Of a DNA stretch of 64,000 nt, positions 57,101-64,000 are shown piece after piece. Under the pieces are notes generated by a model. It made no database searches. It saw nothing but the letters and a program-made list of their open reading frames with translations, and had not been told where the DNA came from. This DNA comes from Polynucleobacter sp. Latsch14-2. Its GTDB lineage: Bacteria; Pseudomonadota; Gammaproteobacteria; Burkholderiales; Burkholderiaceae. The stretch covers positions 62,001-126,000 of the forward strand of contig NZ_JACVPL010000004.1 in NCBI RefSeq assembly GCF_018881925.1, in the 5' to 3' direction. The position numbers and the translations under genes were made by a program. Every line of letters begins with the position of its first letter. Within the stretch, counting starts at the first letter, position 1.

Positions 57101-57458
57101 TATTTCCAGCCTCAATCACTTCCAAAAATCGTCTACTAATTGCAAACCCTCTTTTTGGCGGGGCAAGCTCCCGAATGGTTGCGAGAAGCGCATCAAGCCC
57201 GATAGGATCCACATGAAACTTATTAAGACCTACTGCAGAAAGAATCTGTGGGCTAGTCAAATAAATACACTCAAATAGCCATAGATGGGTAGCGGGAATC
57301 TCCCCTACTTTTAATGCGGTCTCGGTAATGTGTGATTTAGCCAAGTCCCGAAATGGCTCGGGAGTAAATAAATGAGACCAGCCAATCCAAATATTAGCAT
57401 CCTGCGGTAATGGAGGCGCCTTAAGCTTTGGAGCAGGATTTTCAGAAACCGTTTGCAT
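54174..57458 (-). CDS. Giant tyrosine-recombinase-like protein, 1094 aa
   Basis: Residues about 540-770 form an intact tyrosine recombinase catalytic domain: Arg in GFFGGLRRSEVVGLTLGD (about 559), Lys in KTKAGHRLIPL, His-x-x-Arg in LRFHHLRHSFATRL (about 676), His in LLMGHTDLIITLGSYIHLSD and Tyr in the same motif (about 756). About 540 residues precede and 330 follow; neither extension is recognised. At 1094 aa it is nearly three times the usual integrase. It starts 4 bp after the upstream 892-aa recombinase gene, so both are made together. Confidence 0.85.
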   Translation of the reverse strand: MQTVSENPAPKLKAPPLPQDANIWIGWSHLFTPEPFRDLAKSHITETALKVGEIPATHLWLFECIYLTSPQILSAVGLNKFHVDPIGLDALLATIRELAPPKRGFAISRRFLEVIEAGNNSERFDMAIPYLPIPMFDDPASPFIHKNMEHLAKVHPFITAFHQSLEDNSELHLHAQWGRVILSAMINGALIQTSFLKALPGSLLTAESDLRWLVLLPGDGKKDSGPIVPRRWFPDPLTRLLLANMRPASLIEISHLGRRQSEQIYFLILAYAKERGFQLLLPTTIGKILLGLKTRLHLHLPPWLVSYANNDFSSVSLPDWSWHRFNNAPTEMVEILTKRPSLGPERRPREEHGDPEENDVQDKATWPLQLRSLGAAILANEGDLLKRVGRWQKEDALNRLPSVSLLGEWLSEHVLKKVRGRHPLSKHTIYKNLNCIGGRLVGQLGEMDLTQLGSETAYIEIYRNALDNTPSIGARRTVAHSLKSLHEYLVEKYKVAEIDESGIFNVSGASQGMVDANIVSVDTFYRTMKFLNSDAKKRVGKRVAEQLAKIAELGFFGGLRRSEVVGLTLGDLEVVAKDLDKGSLPDAWLEVADNALRNLKTKAGHRLIPLTILAPEGVLTRLLKWYSTRIKEEAGNLGAYLFPDFVKEGKANPKDQRLDLITNALQKMADDETLRFHHLRHSFATRLAFEMWLADQPLERNYLPKWFMPAKHNKKRFTPFILKDLRRGMLGDAQTNRRSMLQVSLLMGHTDLIITLGSYIHLSDFILGRMVYRIAPKLSDKALQALSSYSESHLVLLSKKIEKYENSQYINGELLDRITDRAVLKGSHAVKVVETLGIDYQVPTPVISPKGGLERLQHIANALNSLTSASAVNDQRFDQVAFEFGLSKADLEKWFSKQKTLPATLFNLNPASTKGSQLPRGEIDLLAGDAHISFAKKTFQVLSALYSKRTEGSVRDLTTQKHVRDFLDKYPEIADSGSYLSVQTSSLADAKKWLWFINEMGMSQAVVINHDSTKVANSSSQKIQIAYWKKGLNCEQITDSGVTTLEAARGRVQIDLKLSAITNPKEKYTKVTALYGVRFVLAMISVVGPSLLLE

Positions 57459-57461
57459 TGT

Positions 57462-60140
57462 CTAAAACCGAATCGGCTTAAATTCAATTTCAGCAAGCAT
57501 AGCCCTAATAATTGGCTCTATTGCTTGGCGAAATTGGTAAGGATCAAATCCTGAATCGGGCAGCCAGGCGGATTCACCTAGACCCCAATGGCCCAAAAAA
57601 GTACTGTTGATCGTGGCATGACTGCCTTTGGCATTAAAGAAGCTGGTTGCAGCATAGTGGCGGCCGGTATTGGAAATAGCCCAAATATTTTTGCTCACGC
57701 CATTTAAAATGGCCTGATGGGAAAAGCCAGAAAACTCTTTGGCAAACCACCCTTCTTTTCTCTCCTCAAAAAAGAAGAGCGTTTTTTCCAGTGAAAGCGT
57801 GAACTCTTTAACCCCCATTCCTTGTCGATCCCGATTTTTAGTAGCCTTTACCAGCAACACCTTTGGCTCATTTTCTGGAAGTAGCGTCCAAAGCCTTTTA
57901 AGGTGCTCTAAATATCGGTCAACACATATCTGCACTTGGGGAGGAATCCAGACTAAGCGAGCATGACTAGCATCATCCGTGTCCTTTTCTTGCATCGACA
58001 TAAAACCTGTTTCGCGGTCGATTAAGGTTAAATCTAAGATCGGGGTGCGGACATCTCGAAATCCAGTTGCGATCCCCAAGACTATTCCAATATAGGCTGC
58101 TACCAAGTTGTGGTGCTCATAAGGGCTGGATGCGCTGTGCTCCTCAATTTGCGCTTGCAACTTGGCTAAGATCAATTTGATATTTTCTGGTTTAGGGGAA
58201 AAATCATTTCCTGTCAGAGATTCGGGAATAACCGATCTTTCGTGCTGCAAAGAAAAAAGCCCACTCGTTATCAACCCAACTTTGGTCATTTCATACCAGA
58301 GCTGACTCATTGCATTGCAGTAATATTGATTTAGTACTTCGCGATCTAAAGCAACGTAGTGTCTTTGAGTGTCGGCCTGGTTCGAAGCTCTACCGAAAAT
58401 GGCGCAGTTACGCAGTAACTCCCGCTCCTCTAATCCATGAAACCACAATGGGATGAGATCACCAATTCGGTCGTGATTTGCCCAAAATTTGGAAATGCCC
58501 GCATTCAGGAGCTTTTCTCGTATAACTTCATTGAATAATTGCTCATATTCCGCAAGATCGCGCTCGAACCATTTGTCATTTGGCTTGCTGGGGAGACCTT
58601 TGCCAATACCCCAAATATCTGAAAAACCGAGGCGGGGATGGATCAACATCTGCTTGCCAAAAATTTCTAGAGTGCGGGGATCTCTTACAGGCGGCAAGTA
58701 TGGGCGTAACCACACACCATTAAGTGAGGATGAATAGGCAAGCGTCCAATCCTCTGGCAGGCCTTCTATAGTATTAAAGCCGACTAATTGCGCTGCATCC
58801 CGTAATCGAGATCCAGTCACAATCGCAACCGCACACAGCTTTACTGTTTCTCGAATTAATTTATATTCCGCCTCTTTGCCAGCCGGAGGGGTTTTATAGG
58901 TAAGCGCTAGACCCTCCAAAATGTTGAGAAATTTCACCATAAGAGCGACATGGGGGCGCTTAAGACGAGTCTTAAACGCCTGTGCCGACATCAGCATCCC
59001 CTTATATCTTCCATGAGCGGCTGCGTAAATGGAGGCAAGTGGCGGTAACTTGCCTTTTTCTCCAGGAATATCCGGGGGATCAAAAAATTCCTCGGCTGGG
59101 AACAAAATCTCATCGGGGATGGTGAATTCGCCGGGATGATGCCCGGACTCCCAAATTTCTTTAAGCTCTTCCTCATCAGGAGCAATCGACACAATTCTGG
59201 GAGGCGGGATATCTCCCTTAACAACAATAAATGGAAATTCAAAATCCCTTTCACTAAAGTCCTCGGGGGGCTCATCCCGAACTACCACGTACTTTTTGCT
59301 AAAAACTTCTGGTGGATCCTCATCTATTTTGGGTTTTTTTCTGCCCTTGCCGGATCCCAGGGGTCGATCTTTAAAAACCGAAGGTCTTTTGGAGCCATAG
59401 GCATCACTTATAAGATCTGCAAGCGCCCCATATCCCTGATTGTCATGCGCACTATCACGATGCATTTGAGCAAAATAATCATGGGCAGCTGCGAAAGTTG
59501 CACCAATTCGAGACCAGCGCAATAGTTCACCGCTTCGCTCGGGTTTCTGAATCTTACGCAAAAGAAGGCCAGCCTCAACATAGCGCTGCAAATCAACATC
59601 ATCTGAATTTCGATACGGACGGCTATTAAAGGATGCCAGTAGGAGCCCCTGAAGGCTTCGATAAGCATCATGTTTGGACTTCTCAGGCAGGCCATCATTT
59701 CCTACCGCAGAGTTCCATAGAACCGCCCAGACAGGGTGATCCTCTAAGGTTCCATGAAATGAGGAGCCTTTAACGTTCTTATTTTTACTTTTGTCCGCAC
59801 TCACCTTACCCATTATTGGTACCTGGCGCAGCGCTGAATCCAGAGGGATCTGGGTGACGGCATTTAGCCATTTTTGAATTAAATCTAAGCTATTGCCTAA
59901 GCTCTCATCCCTCTTATTTGCCCATCGATGGGCTGCTGTCAAAATCTCAGGAAGGTTCGAAACAATCTGCCAGAGCCCCACCATTGAGCTGGGAATATCT
60001 AAAATTTGCGATACGTCTTCATGCAATTTTTCAAAATTAGGAGTAGCTTTAGCTGCCTTGATGAGCTCAAGGCGATGATCTTCTTTAAGTCTATTAGAAC
60101 TAGGAGCGCTGACACTAGGCACTTTATTGTGCGAAGTCAC
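57462..60140 (-). CDS. Second giant tyrosine-recombinase-like protein, 892 aa
   Basis: The C-terminal domain resembles tyrosine recombinases: ATGFRDVRTPILDLTLI (about 693) for the first Arg, EKDTDDASHARLVWIP for the Lys strand, NTGRHYAATSFF (about 823) in place of His-x-x-Arg, and LGHWGLGESAWLPDSGFDPY (about 852) with His and a possible Tyr. The first His of His-x-x-Arg is Asn, so catalysis may be weakened. Residues about 240-330 are Pro- and Glu/Asp-rich (DEDPPEVFSKK, PDEEELKEIWE). It begins at a GTG, 277 bp from attR, and is read into the island. Confidence 0.75.
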   Translation of the reverse strand: MTSHNKVPSVSAPSSNRLKEDHRLELIKAAKATPNFEKLHEDVSQILDIPSSMVGLWQIVSNLPEILTAAHRWANKRDESLGNSLDLIQKWLNAVTQIPLDSALRQVPIMGKVSADKSKNKNVKGSSFHGTLEDHPVWAVLWNSAVGNDGLPEKSKHDAYRSLQGLLLASFNSRPYRNSDDVDLQRYVEAGLLLRKIQKPERSGELLRWSRIGATFAAAHDYFAQMHRDSAHDNQGYGALADLISDAYGSKRPSVFKDRPLGSGKGRKKPKIDEDPPEVFSKKYVVVRDEPPEDFSERDFEFPFIVVKGDIPPPRIVSIAPDEEELKEIWESGHHPGEFTIPDEILFPAEEFFDPPDIPGEKGKLPPLASIYAAAHGRYKGMLMSAQAFKTRLKRPHVALMVKFLNILEGLALTYKTPPAGKEAEYKLIRETVKLCAVAIVTGSRLRDAAQLVGFNTIEGLPEDWTLAYSSSLNGVWLRPYLPPVRDPRTLEIFGKQMLIHPRLGFSDIWGIGKGLPSKPNDKWFERDLAEYEQLFNEVIREKLLNAGISKFWANHDRIGDLIPLWFHGLEERELLRNCAIFGRASNQADTQRHYVALDREVLNQYYCNAMSQLWYEMTKVGLITSGLFSLQHERSVIPESLTGNDFSPKPENIKLILAKLQAQIEEHSASSPYEHHNLVAAYIGIVLGIATGFRDVRTPILDLTLIDRETGFMSMQEKDTDDASHARLVWIPPQVQICVDRYLEHLKRLWTLLPENEPKVLLVKATKNRDRQGMGVKEFTLSLEKTLFFFEERKEGWFAKEFSGFSHQAILNGVSKNIWAISNTGRHYAATSFFNAKGSHATINSTFLGHWGLGESAWLPDSGFDPYQFRQAIEPIIRAMLAEIEFKPIRF

Positions 60141-60417
60141 CTATAGGAACTTGCAAACGGTGTAGCTATAGGAAATTCTAGGCGTGTAACCGACACTTCA
60201 ATATGGACTTGATTGCTTGTAAAACGAAGTGGTTTGCCTGGAACTTGAGTATCAATCTGAAGGTGAAGTGGTGTTCACTTTATCACATATAAATTTTAAA
60301 AATTTTGGATTATTTTTGTAGAATTTATTTACGTTTTTGTCGGATACCAAAAGGTCTGGAACGATGAAGCCCTTTGTTTATATGGCTTTCGTGAGTTCAG
60401 TAAAAATTTCGCTGACT
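60141..60417. other. Gene-free right arm of the island
   Basis: 277 bp upstream of the 892-aa recombinase. Contains short related words in inverted orientation, TAACCGACACTTC (60186-60198) and TTTTTGTCGGATACC (60334-60348), and a hairpin GTGAAG-tggtg-TTCAC. It is AT-rich around 60290-60330. It must hold the recombinase promoter and perhaps its recombination sites. No gene is evident. Confidence 0.5.
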
Positions 60418-60456
60418 ATGTCAAGGTGGTGCTCAACCAGCTGAGCTACGAGCCTA
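60418..60456 (-). other. attR: displaced 5' half of tRNA-Val
   Basis: Matches the anticodon-loop-to-5'-end part of tRNA-Val but lacks one D-loop base (GGTTGAGC instead of GGTTAGAGC). It is not followed by a 3' half, so it is not a gene. It lies 18 bp downstream of relA. Confidence 0.88.
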
Positions 60457-60473
60457 TTAAGACCAAGAGTTTA

Positions 60474-62483
60474 TCACCGGCGGCGTACTTGAGTAACGCC
60501 TTTGAGCTCTTCTAGGCTATTTTGGACCAAGCGCAAGGCCTCCGAGTCCCTAATCTCAACCGTAAAGAGGATCTGGGCCACTCCTCGTTTGGCAGATTTT
60601 CGCAAATCAATCACGTGCACGCCCTGTCTGGTCAGCACCTCAAATAACTCGCGCATCAACTCAGGTCGGTCTAGAGCGCTAATAGCTAAATCAGCTGGAA
60701 ATACACGTTGGGAATCTTCTTTGGGGTTTAGCGTAGCAGCAGTCTGATTCCATGCCGTCTGAATTACCCGTTCTGGGGCTCTTTCTAATAAACCCCTGAA
60801 AGTCTTACAAGCGCGGCGGTGGATCGATACCCCACGACCCTGTGTAATAAAACCTGCAATCGGATCAGGGGGGACCGGGCGGCAGCAACGAGCTAATTGC
60901 GTCAACAAAGAGTCGACACCAACGACCAGCACATCACCCCCCTGAGTCTGCTTACGGCTGCTTTGGCGTAACACGATTTCAGCAGAAGATGGTGGCCTTA
61001 CTTCCGACTTTAACTCTGACTTGAGGTCTGCAGACTTTGCATGCGCCGCAGTCTCTTCGTCGTCTAGAGCATTAAACCAGGCACGCACGCGTGTGCGAGC
61101 CCTTTGAGAGCGCAAATAGTTGCGCTCAGGGCTAATCCAATCCCGCGATGGTCCGCCATGTTTGACGGTAATAATTTCAACTGTCTGACCATTTTGCAGT
61201 GGCGTATCTAGTGTAACCATCGCGCCATCGACTCGAGCACCACGACAACGATGTCCTAAGTCAGTGTGTACTGCATAAGCAAAATCAATAGGGGAAGAAC
61301 CCTTTTCGAGTGAAATTACTTTTCCCAAAGGTGTCAGCACATAAATATGATCATCAATCTCATGATGCTTAAGTTGATCCCAGGCATCCTCTTTCCAAGA
61401 AATGAGTTGCCTTGCCCAAGCAATTTGTCTTTCATAAGCAACCTCAGCACTATGAGTGCCTGCTTGATGGCTTGGATGTAGATTGGCATTTTTAGGGGGT
61501 GTAGTAACACCAGCATAGGCGCCCTCTTTGTAACGCCAGTGCGCAGCCAGCCCAAATTCAGCCTGCTGATGCATCTCTTGGGTGCGCACCTGAATCTCAA
61601 AGGCAGTGCCATTCTCATCCATAACAACAGTGTGTAAGGATTGATAGCCATTGGGCTTAGGTCTTGCGATGTAGTCATCAAACTCGCGAGGTACGGGCTG
61701 CCAAGCGTTGTGCACTAAGCCCAAAATAGCATAGCAGGACTTAATATCTGCAACCAATACGCGAAACGCTCTCACATCATAGAGGTTAGCAAAATCCAAA
61801 GACTTACCCTGCATCTTTTTCCAGATGCTATAAATATGTTTTGGTCGACCCAAAACCTCACCATCAATGTCAGCATTCTGAAGTTCTTGTTTTAAGCGCA
61901 ATACAATCTGCTCAATAAAGACCTCTCGCTCGATGCGCTTGGCATCCAACATATTGGCAATATCACGATATGTTTTGGGTGACAAAGTACGAAAGGCTAA
62001 ATCCTCCATCTCCCACTTCATCTGCCAAATACCAAGTCGGTTGGCCAATGAGGCATCAATATCCAGAATCTCTTGCGCCCAAGCTGCAGGCATTTCCAAC
62101 TTTTCCTGAGTTACCCATCGAAGCGTTTGCAAACGTGAGGCTAAATAAATCAAGACCACACGCAAATCATCACCAAAGGCCAAAAGCATTTTGCGTAACA
62201 TCTCTTCCTGACCAGCAACACTGAGGCCACCATCATCGCGCACCAATTTAGCCTGAGCTTGTCGAAGACCTCGATACCCAATAAGCAACTTAGCTGACTC
62301 ATCACCAATGAGTTTAATGAGCGCCTCCTTCCCATGAGTACGCGCAATATTTATAGCGGCCGTTAATGTCGCCTGGTCTAGATGAAGCATTTCTAATATC
62401 CGCAAAACCCCAGAGGCGTGACTTTCGGCAGGCTCACCATACCAGCCATCTATGATTTTAAATTTCTGAAGTGAGTTTGCCAT
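60474..62483 (-). CDS. relA: (p)ppGpp synthetase RelA
   Basis: A 669-aa long RSH protein. The N-terminal HD domain is degenerate: the place of the catalytic His-Asp reads TLTAAINIARTHG, so hydrolase activity is not expected. The synthetase domain is intact (YDVRAFRVLVADIKSCYAILG, RPKPNGYQSLHTVV, FEIQVRTQEMHQQAEFGLAAHWRYKEG), followed by a TGS domain (IYVLTPLGKVISLEKGSSPIDFAYAVHTDLGHRCRGA), a helical region and a C-terminal ACT domain. It makes (p)ppGpp at stalled ribosomes. Before the island it would have been followed at 18 bp by tRNA-Val. Confidence 0.94.
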   Translation of the reverse strand: MANSLQKFKIIDGWYGEPAESHASGVLRILEMLHLDQATLTAAINIARTHGKEALIKLIGDESAKLLIGYRGLRQAQAKLVRDDGGLSVAGQEEMLRKMLLAFGDDLRVVLIYLASRLQTLRWVTQEKLEMPAAWAQEILDIDASLANRLGIWQMKWEMEDLAFRTLSPKTYRDIANMLDAKRIEREVFIEQIVLRLKQELQNADIDGEVLGRPKHIYSIWKKMQGKSLDFANLYDVRAFRVLVADIKSCYAILGLVHNAWQPVPREFDDYIARPKPNGYQSLHTVVMDENGTAFEIQVRTQEMHQQAEFGLAAHWRYKEGAYAGVTTPPKNANLHPSHQAGTHSAEVAYERQIAWARQLISWKEDAWDQLKHHEIDDHIYVLTPLGKVISLEKGSSPIDFAYAVHTDLGHRCRGARVDGAMVTLDTPLQNGQTVEIITVKHGGPSRDWISPERNYLRSQRARTRVRAWFNALDDEETAAHAKSADLKSELKSEVRPPSSAEIVLRQSSRKQTQGGDVLVVGVDSLLTQLARCCRPVPPDPIAGFITQGRGVSIHRRACKTFRGLLERAPERVIQTAWNQTAATLNPKEDSQRVFPADLAISALDRPELMRELFEVLTRQGVHVIDLRKSAKRGVAQILFTVEIRDSEALRLVQNSLEELKGVTQVRRR

Positions 62484-62537
62484 TAGTTAAGACAGATTTT
62501 CGGATGAATACTCGCCTAGAAAAACATGAAGAATTAC

Positions 62538-64000
62538 TTAACTAAAGAATTCTTTTGCTAGTGCAATTTGCTCAGTCTTCACAAATGCTGGCGCATGACC
62601 GACATTGGGTATTTCAATGCTTCTAGCATATGAATTAACTTTGCACATTTCTACAACTGTTTGCGCGGATAAAAGATCTGAGTTGGCACCCCGTACTATC
62701 AACATCGGAATGTGGATTTGTTTAAATGCATGCCACATCGCCATCTCACCCGCCTTGGCCATGATTGGATTTACAGAGGCAAATGGTACAGAGATGTCTG
62801 GGTCATAATGCATCTCCCACATGCCATTTTTTTGGATGAGCATAGGCCCGTTATAAATCTCCCACTCCTCGGGGGTATGCTCACCAAAGGTGGAGCAAAT
62901 TGCATTCAAGCGGTTCAGTGCGTCAGCGCGGTTTGCAAAAGAAAAGGGTTGACCCACATAAGACCCGAGACGCTTAATTGATTCAGGCTCTATGCGCGGA
63001 CCAACATCATTGATCAACATACGGCGTATTGGAGAATTTGGCATCGAGGCATAGATCATGCCAATCAAACCACCCATTGAAGTGCCCAGCCAATCCACCC
63101 GGGAAACACCCAAGTGTTTTACTAGAGTGGTCATGTCAGCAACATACTGCGGAATGGCATACATCATCGGGTTTGGTAGGCGCTCAGAATCACCCCTGCC
63201 GACCACATCAGGACAAACTACGTAATAGTCTTTGCACATTGCTTGCGCGAGGATTTTGAAATCACTGCCGCGCCGCGTGAGGCCATGTACACAAATTAAT
63301 ACTTTTGAATTAGTTGGATCTCCCCAGGCGCGATAAGCCATTCGATGCATGCCATCACTATTCTTGCAATTCACAAAGAAAGTGTCACCCTGATGCTGCA
63401 CTGCTAACTCTGAGTTTGAGGTTTGTTCATGCTCATGCTCCCCCGCCACTTCGGGTTGCAAGGTTACATGATCAATCCCATGCTGATCGAGCAACATCAG
63501 ATTAATGCGCGACATGATGTCGGGCCACTCTTGCATATCTTTAATTTCAATATGGCCAATCAAGGCGGGAAAGCTTGGTGTCATTTCCCAAACGTGAAGA
63601 TCGTGCACCGCAAGGACACCAGGGACTTTTTTCAAGTCACGACCCACTTGCAAGTAGTCAATATGAAGTGGTACGCCCTCCATGAGGAAGTGATAAGACT
63701 CGTGCAGGATGCTAAAGGTAGACTTCAGAATCAATAAGGAGACCAAAATGGAAAGGATGGCATCGATTGGCATCCACCCAGTCAACTGTATAACGAGGCC
63801 GGCGAGCAAGGCGGCTACTGAGCCGAGCAGGTCACCCATCACATGGACTAATGCAGCCCTGGTATTAACACTCTTTTTGTCACGAGATAAAACCCAAGCA
63901 ACCACGATATTCATCAACAAACCGATGGCGGCAACAACCGTTACCGTAAGTCCATCGACTGTGTGCGGCGTATAGAAACGGCTAATCGCCTCAAAAACAA
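62538..64000 (-). CDS. Cation-efflux (CDF) transporter fused to alpha/beta hydrolase, 5' end cut by window
   Basis: The frame is open to the window edge. The N-terminal part is a CDF transporter: membrane helices with HVMGDLLGSVAALLAGLVI (metal-binding HxxxD) and ILVSLLILKSTFSIL, then the cytoplasmic domain with VPGVLAVHDLHVWEMTPSFPALIGHIEI. After a His-rich linker (GEHEHEQ) at about 63,420 it continues in frame into an alpha/beta hydrolase: VLICVHGLTRRGSDF (oxyanion loop), DWLGTSMGGLIGM (nucleophile Ser), VRGANSDLLS (acid) and VGHAPAF (His). The hydrolase could also start internally. Homologues of each half are usually separate genes. Confidence 0.85.
   Translation of the reverse strand, partial: VFEAISRFYTPHTVDGLTVTVVAAIGLLMNIVVAWVLSRDKKSVNTRAALVHVMGDLLGSVAALLAGLVIQLTGWMPIDAILSILVSLLILKSTFSILHESYHFLMEGVPLHIDYLQVGRDLKKVPGVLAVHDLHVWEMTPSFPALIGHIEIKDMQEWPDIMSRINLMLLDQHGIDHVTLQPEVAGEHEHEQTSNSELAVQHQGDTFFVNCKNSDGMHRMAYRAWGDPTNSKVLICVHGLTRRGSDFKILAQAMCKDYYVVCPDVVGRGDSERLPNPMMYAIPQYVADMTTLVKHLGVSRVDWLGTSMGGLIGMIYASMPNSPIRRMLINDVGPRIEPESIKRLGSYVGQPFSFANRADALNRLNAICSTFGEHTPEEWEIYNGPMLIQKNGMWEMHYDPDISVPFASVNPIMAKAGEMAMWHAFKQIHIPMLIVRGANSDLLSAQTVVEMCKVNSYARSIEIPNVGHAPAFVKTEQIALAKEFFS

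Larger units (their letters stand above)
30895..60456. mobile_element. Genomic island integrated at tRNA-Val, about 29.6 kb
   Basis: The island separates relA from tRNA-Val, which with thrS normally form a continuous core segment; the ancestral relA-tRNA spacing would have been only about 18 bp. It is bounded by a direct repeat of 38-40 bp (30895-30934 and 60418-60456) that is part of tRNA-Val. An excisionase-like gene and tyrosine integrase stand by the left end and two giant recombinase genes by the right end. Cargo is an HMW-type glycosylated adhesin operon with its two-component system. No phage structural, conjugation or replication genes are seen, so it is probably mobilised only by excision and uptake of DNA. 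Confidence 0.88.

Noticed and set aside
54174-60140. Assigning the giant recombinase pair to RIT, Tn554 or GInt systems
   Set aside because: Those have three or four genes of other sizes; only two genes are here and no sequence comparison could be run.
60418-60456. A second tRNA-Val gene
   Set aside because: Only the 5' half is present, with a D-loop deletion; no T-arm, acceptor 3' strand or CCA follows.
30895-60456. Island interpreted as a prophage or conjugative element
   Set aside because: No capsid, tail, terminase, lysis, relaxase, type IV secretion or replication gene is present.

Overview
The window looks like a chromosomal segment of a freshwater betaproteobacterium of the Burkholderiaceae, most probably Polynucleobacter. 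The basis is the gene content and order (accA-alkA-cysS, dapA-bamC, sucA-sucB-lpd-zapE, and relA-tRNA-Val-thrS-infC-rpmI-rplT-pheS-pheT-ihfA-merR) and the protein sequences themselves. This assignment is inference; no database was searched.

Region 1, positions 1-30,850, is compact housekeeping chromosome. It carries lipid synthesis (accA, lpxH), aminoacyl-tRNA synthetases (cysS, trpS, pheST, thrS), RNA modification (trmJ), cysteine and lysine synthesis (cysE, dapA), outer membrane assembly (bamC), the 2-oxoglutarate dehydrogenase operon, ribosomal proteins L20 and L35, and IF3, which has an AUC start codon. It also has nucleoid proteins (IHF-alpha, H-NS), tRNA-Pro(GGG) and tRNA-Val(GAC). Region 3, positions 60,474-64,000, resumes the core genome with relA and an unusual gene fusing a cation-efflux transporter to an alpha/beta hydrolase.

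Region 2, about 30,895-60,456, is a genomic island of about 29.6 kb. It splits relA from tRNA-Val and is bounded by a direct repeat of the 5' half of tRNA-Val (one copy in the intact gene, a one-base-shorter copy beside relA). The left end is an integration module: four 11-bp-spaced repeats, a divergent ribbon-helix-helix regulator, a strong promoter between two TGTCnGACA sites, an excisionase-like protein, a tyrosine integrase and a GIY-YIG protein. Two IS3-family insertion sequences follow, one inserted against a truncated other. The right end carries two very large adjacent tyrosine-recombinase-like proteins (1094 and 892 aa).

The cargo between them is a tight seven-gene minus-strand operon, with a 7TM histidine kinase and a LuxR-type response regulator transcribed divergently. 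Operon order is a small protein with an outer-membrane-like C-terminus, a TpsB/FhaC-type transporter, a two-block bactofilin, a single-pass coiled-coil membrane protein, a 3311-residue two-partner-secretion adhesin, a 108-aa unknown protein, and an HMW1C-type cytoplasmic N-glycosyltransferase. The adhesin is extremely rich in N-x-S/T sequons and contains an apparently identical 872-bp internal duplication. The likely logic is that the glycosyltransferase modifies the adhesin in the cytoplasm, Sec exports it, TpsB puts it on the surface, and the two-component pair controls the operon. The bactofilin and membrane protein may place or anchor the machinery. This glycosylated giant-adhesin island is the most interesting system in the window.
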